Part shown: one piece after another, positions 34,448-46,133 of the stretch
Numbering within the stretch: position 1 is the first letter of the stretch
Layout: each line of letters opens with the position of its first letter
Assembly (NCBI RefSeq): GCF_022539665.2
Contig: NC_081337.1
Span: 4,688,679-4,752,678, forward strand
DNA length: 64,000 bases
Source of the DNA: Daphnia carinata
Taxonomy: Eukaryota > Arthropoda > Branchiopoda > Diplostraca > Daphniidae
Direction of reading: 5' to 3'
The notes under the pieces: model-generated
Seen by the model: only the letters and a program-made list of their open reading frames with translations
Database searches by the model: none
What the model was told of the DNA's origin: nothing
Translations under genes and position numbers: made by a program

Positions 34448-36653
34448 TTAATTGGAGTCCATAATGCTTTTATATTCCTTTTGGTCCTGCAGCATTTTCA
34501 TAAACACCTGATACTTTCGATCGTGAAACCTAGAAGCCAAACAAAGAGATTAAATGATTGGTCTTCATGCAACGTCGACAATTGCATTCTTACTGTTTAT
34601 CTTGTTGACTGGGATGAACTGTTCTTCCATGGCCACCCATATTGGCCATGGCTTCATTAAGCGAGGCGAAGTGAGTCGAAGCGCTAGCTCCCAACATTGC
34701 TGATCCGAGTAAAACGGTTTCTTTCTTGTGTGGAAGTACGACTGGTAGACCAATCGCATCAGCCATAGTCACAGCGAACAATTCTATTTTGGTCAATCCG
34801 CCACAAAGCATCAAACTTCCAATTTCCAAATCGCTTCGACCCATGCAGTCAATAATATGGCGAGTTCCATACTAAAAAAGAATAATTTTAAATACCATAT
34901 CGATATTGGTAAAACCAGATTTTCCAACATACGCATAAAGCCTGAATGGTAGCCAAGTAAAGCAACGCCAAGTTCTCTTCCGACACGTCCAACGTCATAC
35001 CACAAACCTATTGGAAACATCAAATATAAATATTTTCAGTTTTCTATCAAGTTTAACTTATCTAATCACAGCACTTACCATGCCTTTCATATTGGGATCG
35101 GCTAATGGGGAACGATTTCCATGAAAATCCGGCCATACATGGATATCTTTTGTCAAATTCGACAGGGGACGACCGGTGGGGAGTGACATAGCATAAAGCA
35201 TTCGCGATAGTTCTTCAGGAATCGAAGTATTTGCAGGTAATCGTTCCTTTAATGACGGATAAGAAGGATGAGTCTCGACGATATGGTCCAACAGTTTTCC
35301 TGTAGCGCTCTGTCCGCCTTCTAGCAACCACATGCCGGGCAATAAAACGTCAGCATACGGACCCCATACTCCGTCGATAAACGTCGGCTGGGAAACGCTC
35401 AGCATGTGGCACGTTGAAGTGCCGCAAATGAGGGCTGCAAATATAATTTGATATAAATAATGCCAAATGTTGGTAAATGGTTGTTTTTCTGTACCTAATC
35501 TCTGTTCTAGTGGAACATCTGCATGGCAAGCAAACAATGCCAAGGCCCCTGCGTAAGCATCAATAAGGGAAGTAGCTACTGGAGTGCCAGGTTTCAATCC
35601 AAGTTCTTGGGCAACAGCTAATGTCAAGCCAGAACCCTGGGGTGTGCCCGGAAATTTTATGTTGCTTCCTGTGGATGTGAAGCAAGTTTACATAATATTC
35701 AACGGAAAACATTGTTACTGATGAACTCACCAATTGTATTTGCATTTTCATCTAAAAGATCTTTTAAACCTATTAGTTCAAATAGGTCACCCGGCCAACC
35801 ATGATACCCTGCCTCATCAATAATATAGTTCCACTTGCAAACTACACTACATAAAGACCTAGAAAAATGTGTTTGAGTTTTAAAAAAATTCACCACAGCT
35901 TCCGTAACTAAAGTACCTGGATTCACTGTTGGTGGCTTTCCATGTCAGGAAGTCTGGCAAGTCCATAAATTTTTTTGTTTGGTACCAACTTTCCGAGAGA
36001 TTTCTTTTAAGCCACAGAAGTTTTGGAAGCTGCATCTCAAGAGAAACTTTTCCTCCAACATACTTGAAGGCAGAGTGGTTTAGGGCATTAATGACTTCCG
36101 CCTCCTGAGATGCCCTGTGATCCATCCACATGATAACATTTTGCTGATTATTTCCTAAACATATCAATACTTTTGGGTTATATTCTTAACATCCAACTAC
36201 AATTAATCTATACCTGTTGGGCTAACAGTTATTGGTTTATCTTTGCTGTCTAAAGCAACTAAAGAACAAGTGGCATCAAATCCGATCCCAGCTACATCTT
36301 CTGGATTCACATTTTCCACAACTTCCTGTGAAACAAGAAGAATTTCAGGAGGTGGGATGAGTAAAAACTAGACATGTAGCTTTAGGAGATCAAAAAAGAT
36401 ACCTACCTTAATAACTTTACAGCAAGACTCCCAAATATTGTCGGACGATTGTTCGTAATAGTTTCCACTTGTCCCTTTAGGACTCCAGATTTTTAATTCG
36501 TGAGCTGAACTTTTAACTAATCGGCCAGTTTGATCAAAAATGCCAGCCCGTACACTAGCAAAAGACAGAAATCAATACAAAAACAGGCATGATTAAGTGG
36601 CTTAACCCTCACCTCGCCGTTCCAACATCGACACCAATAAAATAAACCGCCAT
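34448..36653 (-). CDS. FGGY: FGGY-family carbohydrate kinase (FGGY, D-ribulokinase type)
   Basis: ATP-dependent sugar kinase, matching the animal FGGY carbohydrate kinase domain-containing protein, which phosphorylates D-ribulose in studied species. Ten exons (5' to 3'): 36613-36653, 36407-36554, 36214-36325, 35917-36154, 35731-35858, 35495-35668, 35079-35434, 34933-35007, 34594-34871, 34448-34529; 1632 nt, 543 residues, close to the usual ~550. Motifs: N-terminal phosphate loop YFIGVDVGTASVRAGIFD; MWMDHRA with the catalytic-type Asp; FGGY signature region CGTSTCHM and WLLEGGQSATG; DFHGNRSPLADP; CGGLTKIELFAVTMAD; GSAMLGASAS; the end reads FHDRKYQVFMKMLQDQKEY. Shares an upstream region with SPC25 on the other strand. 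Confidence 0.93.
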
Positions 36654-37218
36654 CTTTGGATTTGATTTCGCCGCCTCTTGCAGGTTTTCCAGTAAGCAGT
36701 GTTGAACGTTTCCTCTTAGTTATGAAAAAATACAGTATTTTGTTCGACTGTGTCCGATAATGCCAACATGCCATCGATAAGGGATTATATTTTTCGAGAT
36801 TACCAAGCAAACGTCACGAACATATCTGGGGCATGCGGGACAGTGGTGCTTGTCCACTAAGGCGCTAAATGCTATCATTAAGATCAGTTGATGCGCCTCA
36901 TTTGCATAGCAATGAGTCAATGAGACAATGGCTGTCAAGTGTCAATCAATTTATAAAATATCCATTACAAAATATTTGTTTACAAAATTATTTGATGTTA
37001 AAAAATAATTAATTTGATTTTTTTATTTGTTTGAGTATTGATGAATTTCGATTTTCGAATTCCCCTTCCTTTATTTCGAAAGCTATAGTTTTTTAGATTT
37101 GGCAACGCAACGGATTTGAATGCTGTAATTTTTTTTTGTTTTGGTGTGGACCGTTTTAAACTCAAGTGTCATCAGCATTCTCCCACGAAATAAACGGAAA
37201 GCTTTAAATACTGGAATA
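36654..37218. promoter_or_regulatory. 565 bp divergent promoter region, FGGY / SPC25
   Basis: AT-rich spacer between two start codons facing away from each other, so both promoters and 5' UTRs must lie here or just outside. I see no other gene. Confidence 0.6.
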
Positions 37219-37965
37219 ATGGAATGTGTTCAAAATTTGCGACACAAACACTTGAATCTGCTGCACCTACTTAGCACGAACATCGTCAAATACGTTATAA
37301 ACGTTTCGAGTACGTATGAGGAGGAACAACGGAAAATAAGATACAATGAAAACCTGGCCAAAAAAATTGCCGGAGCTGAAGCCCAGGTAGCTGTGATTGC
37401 AGCCGAACAAGCTAAAGCTGAAGAAGAAAAGAAGAGAATTCTACAAAAGGATGTTGAGCTGAAAGTAAAATTGAAACGGGAAACAACCAAAGCCCAAGAA
37501 CTTCAATTGGCAGTAGACAAGGAGCGAGCCAGTAATAAAATTTGATGTTATCATTCTACGTTACATTGTCATTCAAATTCAAATTTTGTTTAGGAATAGA
37601 GGAGCTGGAGAGGCTTTCCAAGAGTACTCATGACAAGGTGAATCTGCTTTTGAAACCATACCATGACATTTTAGGTGTAACCTTCCAGCACTGCTCGGAA
37701 CCTGAGGTTTGTCTTAGAATTCTTTTCCAAATGCCAAACGGCAAGTACTGCGTCATCAAACTCACAAAGAATGGATTCAGAGGTAATCACTATTGCTTCT
37801 TAAATGTTTTTCCTTTTATCATCACACATTTTGTTTGCAGTTATCAAATGTGTACCGATGCTAAAAGATCTGGATAAATTGGAGGCGCATTTAGCGAAAA
37901 CTAACGATTTCTCCGGCTTCGTGGTTCACATGCGAAATCGTTTCTTGAAAGAAGTCGCCTTATAA
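37219..37965 (+). CDS. kinetochore protein Spc25-like
   Basis: Likely Spc25 subunit of the Ndc80 complex, linking kinetochores to microtubules. Exons 37219-37531, 37594-37782, 37841-37965; 627 nt, 208 residues, near the usual ~220. The N-terminal ~115 residues are a charged coiled coil (YEEEQRKIRYNENLAKKIA, EAQVAVIAAEQAKAEEEKK). The C-terminal ~90 residues form a compact domain ending LAKTNDFSGFVVHMRNRFL, which parallels the end of vertebrate Spc25 (KTNNFSAFL-like). Start at 37219 (MECVQNLRHKHL) was chosen; an in-frame ATG at 37141 would add 26 residues. Family call rests mainly on the C-terminal match and architecture. Confidence 0.72.
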
Positions 37966-38227
37966 CTCTATCAAAAACTTTGCAATTTTTAAAAACCGTA
38001 TTTCCCGCCTTGTAGTAATGTATGAAACGTGTGTAATAAATTCATTATTTCTTCACATTAGACAGGAAAACAACAAAAATTTAGCAGTTATTTTGGTAGC
38101 GATTCGTCACGACAAGGAATTTTTAAAAAATTAAAGGTCGGATTAGATTTAGATAGAAAAAAAGGAAGAGAAATCAAGAAAGACATAATTAAATAAAAAA
38201 AAAAAAATGAAGCATCGTGCATTATTT

Positions 38228-41200
38228 TCAAACTTCTTCCACGTAGGTTGCAGGGAAAATACCTACAGTTCCACCCAATTCGCCCAGCCACCAACCATCT
38301 GCCTGTTTATCGTGAATATTAATGACATCCCCCGGCTGGATGCTCAGTTCGTCGTACATATTGGCCGCGTAACTATACAATGCTCGACATTTGCCCACTG
38401 AAGGCACCATAACTGCCGCATTATTTGTCGTTGTCGTCGTGGACGATGAAGAGGTTGAACTACTACCATTGCTGGACGCTCCATTGCGTTGGATGACGGT
38501 GTGAGACGAGGTTTCGCCATCACTGCCTTGACTGCTGAACTCGTCAAAGTCGCTGTCGATTTGCCCAGAATTGCCGTCACCTGTTCCCCGGCCGTCTTCA
38601 ATGAGTTCGATCTCAATATCTTCATTGTCGATCCAATGCGGTAATTTTAAAACGCTCTGCATCATGCCTTGCTTATCTTTATGCACCTAAAATAAAAATT
38701 GATTTTTAGTACGGAATAAATCAAATATACTTTTAAAAAATAGACTTACTGAAAGATATTTGAAGAGGGGATGATCTACTTTGCGGTATCGAACTGGCTC
38801 AAGTTCGTAGGCGCTATTATGCAATTTAACACGCGTCATCTCTAGGAATGCCAACATGCTGCGTAAATGGAGTAATTTTTCGTGCACTTCTAGTTGCGAT
38901 TCCTCGCCGCCAAAGTGAGGTGACTCTTGCAACGCCTTGGCGAGGTTCTCAACTCCTCGTCTTCCACGTGATTCCCGTTCCAGGTCGGAACGGACCCAGT
39001 GGAGACAGCGTTCCAGACTTTCTTTGCGCCGTTCTCTGTTCATGACGTTTGACATGTGTTCGGCATAGAAATCCGGAAGGAGTTGTTCGGCAAAAGGTGG
39101 GGGCGGAATCGCGCAGGGCGGAGACGCTCTGCAGGTCAGCATCGACGCTGCACGTCGAAACCGGCTCGACCAGTCTGTCGACGGCCTGGCACATTTTCGG
39201 GCAATAGTCACGGAAGCAAATATAATACTTGGACAGCAAGTCTTTCAGTTGTTCTAGTCTTTCTTGTTCCAAGGCATGAAAACATCGTCCGCCTCTTTGC
39301 GTTGTCGATTCCCATTCGAGGCGGGATCGCTCCGCTTTGGTGCAGCATGTGTAATATTCGCCTTCAGCCTATTATGAAAACAAGAATTAGTTTCATCGAC
39401 GTCATCATCCGTATCGATTTTTTACCTTTCTAACGGCTTCCTGGGTCTTTTTGCACTTGGCTTCCAACTTGGCCGTCTCTTTATCGGTGAGGGCTCGTGG
39501 TTTGTTGATGAACACCTGGTCTTGCATTTTTTCGTTATCCCTGGCACTCAGGTAGCAGTGTTTCTTGGCTTTAGCCTGAGCGCTGCGCCATTCGGCCAGC
39601 ATCCGACCCGTTTTGTCAACGCTAGACTCGACGGCCTTTCGCACTCTGTGTTGCGATTCGACAGACACCTTCAACGGTTTCACCAATTCTTCCGACAGCG
39701 CCACTGACAGAGATCTAAATTGAGTTTCAAAAAAAAATAACCGTTACTTTTTAAAGGTATATATTTAGACGAATCTCGTCAAAGTCTGCTGGGCTGTTGA
39801 CGAGCCAGCCAACCGTGTTTCGATATGACGCAGGTGGAAACGAGTTTTTCTTCTTTTATTCGAAAAAGAAGATGCACAGTTAGTTGTTGTTGTACGAACA
39901 GCACGGATTGAAATGAATCTCATCCGGAAACTTGTTGCACCAATAGCTACACTATTTACACTCCGTTATTTAGAAAAACAAAAGCAAAATAGAAACAAGG
40001 AGAAATACCAACAGCATTTTCCCATTATTTCGTAAATAGTCAAAATAGAACGCGAAGCTTTACCAGAAAAAGCTTCGACGGATTGCATCACGACTAAATT
40101 ATGCATCAAACATGGAAAGAGTAGAGGAAAAGAAATGACATTAAACAAGGTAAAACAACGACGCCCACTGTTTTTAGCTTAGGAATTGAAAGTGGAAAAA
40201 GGCCGCAGTGAATTAACACTAATAATAATACATAGGCGTAAATCATAATTCAAAACAAAAAAAGAGAAAGACTGGTTAAGGCTATAGTATATCTGCGTGA
40301 AACGTAATGAAACCTGTCTCCCTACCAAATACAGTGCGGCGAAGGTCGTTCTTTTCCTCATACCTTGACGAGAAAGAAAGCTATTCGCCACCCATTTTTA
40401 GAGTTCTCTTGGCCCGGCTTGTTCACCTTACATGGAGTCGAGCAACTGACGCCTTGAGCGAAGCATGAAAAACATAACATGTGACCAGCGAAGGGCTTTT
40501 TTTTCTTATCCAACACTATTTGGGTTCGATAAAGATATGCGACTCGATGCGCTCGATGCAATTGGTAAAAGAAATACAGGTTTTGAAAATGTTTGTGATC
40601 CAAGGTTGGTTTGCATAGCTCCCCACAAATTGAGTACAAGTTTTTCGATGTTTCAAAAAGAGGTAGAAAAATATAGAACACGATGCAAAGTAGAAGATGA
40701 AACGATGTTCATCTGCAGATAAAACCCATCGCCACGGGAAACTTTGGAAACGATCCAACTAGTTCCATTTCACCACACCATCACATAATCAACAAAGATT
40801 TTGTTTTTTATCGGACAGAGCCTTTGGCATCCATGATGATGATGTACAAACCAGGCGCGCAGTAACGACATGGAATCACGAACTCGAATGCTTTTCATGT
40901 TTTCTTTGACGTTGTTGATATATTCATCGGAATCCGCCTTCCGGTCAGTGCATCCCCACAATTCTTGCCGTCTTTTACTTTTTTATTAAAAAATGATATT
41001 AAAAATCACTTACTTGTGTAGCTCGGCTTCCGATTCCATCTCCATGGCGACAGCGGCCCATCCGGCCGTAACGGTCCCGTGCGGTCCCTGCAGTTCGCCC
41101 GTGGTTTTCAGCAATTTCGATGCCAATTTGGCCAAACCTTTTGCGTAACTGGCCTCAAGCTCTGACCTGCATTGCACAAAGAACAATACCATTCACATGT

Positions 41201-44200
41201 TTCAATTTAAAAGTTCAGCACAATTTCCGTTTTTGTCTTGTGCCACAAATTACAGTTACGCGAATTAATGTCCGGTGCGATTAATCAATATTTTAGTCTT
41301 TAATTCGGAATTTCATTGACAAAATAAATGGCATCATTAATGGTGTGGGCTTAATGTCTTTCCTGTTTAGATGTGTCAACGTGGTCGGCCGCGAACAGAA
41401 CCCGTGACCGACATCTCTCCCACGGCTTTCTTTTTTGGTGCTATACTTCTCCTACAGCTGCTACCAACCATCTCCGTGGGGGTTGGTGATCTTCCATGGG
41501 TATAGACAGAGAGGGACTTTTCAAAACCCACAGGTATTATTCAATGACTAAACTATGTAATCCCGCTTTCTTTCTGGGCAAGTGGTGACGAGAAAGTGCG
41601 CCAATCGAGATACATAGAGTACCGATTCATTTTTTTGTCTCTCGTTGATACCTCACGACAAATAGAGAAGTAAAAACAAGTGAAAAACAAGAGGAGAGAA
41701 TCCAGTTTTGTTTTCTTTCTTTCACGGAAGAAAACAACACGACCACCGCTTTACTACCGGGTATTTCTTGTGCATCTTTTGGTACTTTTATGCTACAGGG
41801 AGTTTCACGTTCCAACGATTTCAGCAGAGACCCCGATTCTGCGACCTAGTAAAAATATTTCTTTTTCTATCTCTCTCTTTTTCTTTCGTTGTTTAACATT
41901 TTTTGTGTGTGTGCTGCTGTTATCTCGCTTTCGTCTTGTTATTGAAATGACGCCCTCAAAGGTTGGAACAGCCAGGTGTGTGCCACAATTGATAAAAACA
42001 CTGACCTCTCTTGTAGGATGGATGACAGTTCTTTGCATAGGTCGCCGCCCTCTTTGACGTGAAGACGCAGTTCCTCAAAGCCGTTTTGACTCTAAACAAT
42101 TGAGAAAAAGAAAATGATTAGACGTGGTTTTACTACCAGAGATTGCGGTTGTCAATTTAAATAATACATCAACGTGAATACGGATTGCTCTGTCGGCTGG
42201 AAAATTGTTCAAAACTGTTTTACTGGCTTTTATTATTACAAAATCGTGAACACAACGCCTTCTCTTTATTGCGCGATAATTTCCATGAAGCGTTTTTCGT
42301 TCATCATTCATGTACATTTGCACAGCTCTTGGAAACAGCACGTGACTGGATGACTCACGAAAAAACCATTTTCAACACAAAAATTCTTCCAAGGACGATC
42401 CTTTCGGAGTTAATGGCCATTACAACCCGCAGATGTTGGATTTAGTCAATGAGTACCCCAAAAAAACAAAAACAAGAGGGGGGTATAGAATTGATAAAAG
42501 AAAGACCTTCCGGAAATTTCACATTTTGTTGGCTTGGTTGTTTTCCCGCAGAGAGGGTTAAAGAAAAACGATCATATACGATGATATTACATGGTAGATG
42601 GTTTTGAGTTCCAGACACGGCTCACAAAACAAAAAAAAAGGAGGGTCTTGTGCACTCGAAGTGTTTTCTTTGTGTGTTCCAGATATTCTCCCCATATCTG
42701 AAAGACACATGGCTAACAAAAGAAGGGTAGGAGGAGGGGGGGGATTCCGCTGGCTAGCTCAAGTGCAACGACGGGCCATTTCCGTTTCGAGCGGATAACC
42801 AAATCGTTTGACCAAGGAAACAGCGAAACATTTCAAGAGGGAGAGCGTTGTACAACTTGGTTCTTTAAAAGAAAAGAAAAGAAAAGGCAGAAATACCTTT
42901 CGGCTTGATAGTCTTCGCAGGTTAGGTACACTGACCATACTGGATATGGTCGTCATTTTCTTTTTGGCGAAAATGTTTTTGCTTTTTGCCAGCAATTTCT
43001 ATTGCAAACTCGTGGAAGGAATTTGAATCTTGGCGAAACTTGTCACACACACACACACACAATAGGATATGTGTAAGCCGGAACAGACACACAGAGACCG
43101 ACATGCACTTGACTGACTGGTTTCCTTTTCAGACAGTTTTCTCACTTGTTTATTCATCAAGTGACTTCGTCAGAAACGCACAGGCAGCTGCAGTTTCGTT
43201 TGGAAAACGAACCAAACACACTCTGTCGTGTGAAACTCTCTTGAGCCTAGCCATAAATCCAATTCAAAGTAGAATATGATTTCACCCAAGACAACAACTA
43301 GACGAACGAGGACAAACTGAACAAAATACTTTTGACGCGACGACACAGCACGATCGAACACAACGGGGAGAAATGGTGATTTGACTGAGAGCTCTTTCTG
43401 TTGGGCTTCTTGCTTTTGTAATATCTAGGCCGTCCGGTCAGCTAACCTGCACCGTGAGCTGCACCACAACAGCGTACAGTAGACGAGAGAAAAGTGCATA
43501 GAAGAAGGAAGAATGTGCTTTGCCCGCCAGGAGGGCGGGCTTTTGGGAATGGAAATCGGAAAGCTACATCTTCGCCATCTATCAACAAAATTGAAACTAC
43601 GTTTTGAGTACTGGCCTGTTTTTCTTTCGAAGCATCCGGAACGTGCAAATCTGTTGCCAACAGTTTGTCACGCATCGTAAACTAACGAGGAGAAAAAAAA
43701 TCTCTCAAGAAATGAAAGATACAATAACATTAGCCCCTTTTTCTTTACGATCGCAGAAGAACCTACTTGTACACAAAGTGCCCAAAACTTGCCAAATGGC
43801 AAGTTAGTCTAGATGCAAATGAATGGATCTTACGGAAATTTTTCTAATGTGTTAAAAGGGGTTACAGACCGTAACAAATTTAGGTACGGACTTGTTCTCA
43901 CCCAAGAGGGGGAAAAAGTAATACACTAATAAATCTTGGCACAGCGACCATTACACTACCGTTATTGATGAAACACCACCGTTGGGTGAAATGAAATTTC
44001 TCAACCTAATTTGAAATGCGAAAAATCTGGCAAAGGGATTCGTGATTCGATCGGTCACTTCCTTCATCATTTTATTTAATAATACAATATCGAGGTCAAA
44101 CGACCCAAAAAAAAACTGTCTATCAAAAAAAAAAAAAAAAGAATAATGGTTTCCTCTATTTGTTAAATATCCCTTTTTGTTTTCTTCTCTACTTAAAAAA

Positions 44201-46133
44201 ACGGCTGATCGACAAACGGTAAAAAAATTTAGCCGGGAGTAAAAGAGAAAATGGCCGAATATAGCCTGATTTGCATACCAGCACAAAAAAAGGGGGTATT
44301 AACAAAAACAATTAAAAGAAAAAGAGCTCAATCGAATTACTTCCTCATTTTTTAAAAGTAGTCGAATGCTAATGATGATATACGAAACAATTAGACCATT
44401 TTAGGAGTAAATAAAAACAATTGTACGAAAAAATTAATTACTGATAAGACAAAAGCCAGTTACGGGAATGCACACGGGGGTCTGAACGTTTTCGTTCACT
44501 GTTGCGTGGAAACCCATAAAAAAGGGTTAACGTTTGTATACGAGCTAACCGTTAGACACGTGACCTTTTCATGCAACCATAATAAGGAAGAAAATTGATT
44601 TACCTTGGGGATGTCTTCAATCCACTCGGCCGTTTCTCTCAACTGGGGCAGCCATTGCTTGTGCTGTGCGGCGTGTCTGTAGCGCACTTGAAGGCGGGTA
44701 CTTAGAAGCTGAAGGTGCTGAACGAGAGGCTCAGCGGCCCTGACAAGTCCATCCCCAGCTTCACCCATGGTTTCAGCAATAGGCCTGACGATATTGTCCG
44801 TGACGTGCTGGGCTATTCGGTTGAGGGCCTCCCCCGTGCTGTACGCTCCCGCTGACAAATTGGACCGCAAGCTGCCGAATATTTCCCCAGCGCTGTTGGT
44901 CAATGTAGTTCCAGCCCGTCGACTGCGTCCTTCAGCCGGACCACCAAACGTTGTTACCGATGATAAAGACGGCGTCGGCGTGGCGGAAGACAATTCGAGA
45001 CGGATGCGATGCTCGGATCCCCGAGATGAATGCAAAACATCTTGGTCGATGGAATCGATGATGACTGGACTATCGTGAGCGACGCTGTAAATGTGGAGGG
45101 AATTGTTTAATATTTGGCGATTGCGTAGGATTTCATCGTCGTATTCATTAGACGATACTTGGTCATCGTCATTAACGACGAGGGTTGCGATACCACTGGC
45201 GGCAGCCACCTGCTGCTTGCTCTTTCGCACGGGTTTGACAACGACGGAGACTTCCTGCCGATTGTTGCCGGTAGAACAAGAGGAAGAAGAAGAAACCGTG
45301 GAGGAATTGCTCGTGTCGGCCGACGAGGACATGCCCGAATCGTCGCTGTGTTTATCCTCGTCGCCAGTGCTAGCACTGCCACCCATCACATCGGCACCAC
45401 CTTGTTCAAGGTGATGATGATCGGTCAGACGGAAACGGCCCACCAATTCCTCGTTAAGGGCCGCATTGCTTTCCAGACTTTCCAAGATTCTTTCCACCTC
45501 GGAAAATGCAGCATCCGGATCCCAGCGACCTCTCTCGTCCTCTTCGAAACTGCTGTCCGCATCTGGATCGGCTAGCGCTGGAACAGCTTTCCATAAATCT
45601 CGATCATCACCTTTCGTTTGATCGTCTTCTTGTTCGTCTTCTACGATATCGGCCGACGAAGTGGAGACGGTCGAATCGTTAAACAAATCTCTGCGTTGCT
45701 GCAAAATCCTGCGGCGTCGCTCCGAGATCTTTTGCTTTATTTCCTTCATTAATCGGTCTTTCATCTCGGCCTGTTCGTCTTCCTCTTCTGCTATTGCCTT
45801 CATCTTACTATTGTGAACATCTGCCACTGGCGATGACACTGGCGCCGCAGTTTGGTACGAATAACCCAAGACGTCTGCAGCCGCTTTGGCAGGCGGATCA
45901 GCTTGGAATTCGTTCACTTGATTCATCGACGAAACGTCCTTGCCAAACAAATCGCACAGTCGATTGAAAATCTTTTTATCATTATGCACTTCGCGACTGG
46001 CCGATGGATGCACGGATGGTGGCAGTGGCGGTGGAGGGGCTGGTTGTTTCGGAGTAAATGTTTTGCGGAACGTCGCTCCTTCCAACAATTCCTTGACGGA
46101 CGGTTTCTTGCTGGAAAATTTGTAACTCGACAT
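38228..46133 (-). CDS. NOSTRIN-like F-BAR/SH3 protein with long N-terminal extension and a frameshift
   Basis: Membrane-bending adaptor of the NOSTRIN family (nitric oxide synthase trafficking/endocytosis in vertebrates). Exons 5' to 3': 44604-46133, 42006-42091, 41014-41166, 39426-39714, 38750-39368, 38228-38686. The first exon encodes ~510 mostly disordered, Ser/Asp-rich residues with a coiled segment (KEIKQKISERRRRILQQRR). The F-BAR domain begins SQNGFEELRLHVKEGG and SELEASYAKGLAKLASKL. Then come a coiled middle, an HR1-like region (NRERRKESLERCLHW), an acidic/Ser linker and a C-terminal SH3 (CRALYSYAANMYDELS, GWWLGELGGTVGIFPATYVEEV). Exon 38750-39368 is 619 nt where phase requires 618: the frame shifts in the G5 run 39099-39103 (a C run in the coding strand). 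Removing one base restores ~1044 residues. A sequencing error is the simplest explanation. Confidence 0.82.
39099..39103 (-). other. apparent one-base frameshift in NOSTRIN exon 5
   Basis: Upstream frame reads QSVSALRDSAP; downstream frame reads PFAEQLLPDFYAEH. They join only if one base of the homopolymer is removed. Flanking exons are both phase 0, leaving one surplus base in this exon. Confidence 0.8.
40770..40971 (-). other. possible alternative terminal exon in NOSTRIN intron
   Basis: An open frame of about 67 codons (ELWGCTDRKADSDEYINNVK ...) begins 42 bp after the F-BAR exon donor (41013), at an AAAAG acceptor, and its phase matches that exon. Use would truncate the F-BAR domain. The acceptor has no pyrimidine tract, so this is only a candidate. 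Confidence 0.2.
42092..44603 (-). other. NOSTRIN first intron (2.5 kb)
   Basis: Contains a (CA)9 microsatellite at 43044-43061, a GC-rich hairpin GCCCGCC/GGGCGGG at about 43524-43542, and several homopolymers. No other coding sequence recognised. It could hold a second promoter producing a short, conventional NOSTRIN isoform starting near the F-BAR domain. Confidence 0.5.
43044..43061 (+). repeat. (CA)9 microsatellite
   Basis: Nine uninterrupted CA units in the first NOSTRIN intron. Confidence 0.95.

Noticed and set aside
43520-43548. GC-rich hairpin followed by T residues, like a bacterial terminator
   Set aside because: It lies in an intron of a eukaryotic gene, where rho-independent termination does not apply; probably chance or a small repeat.
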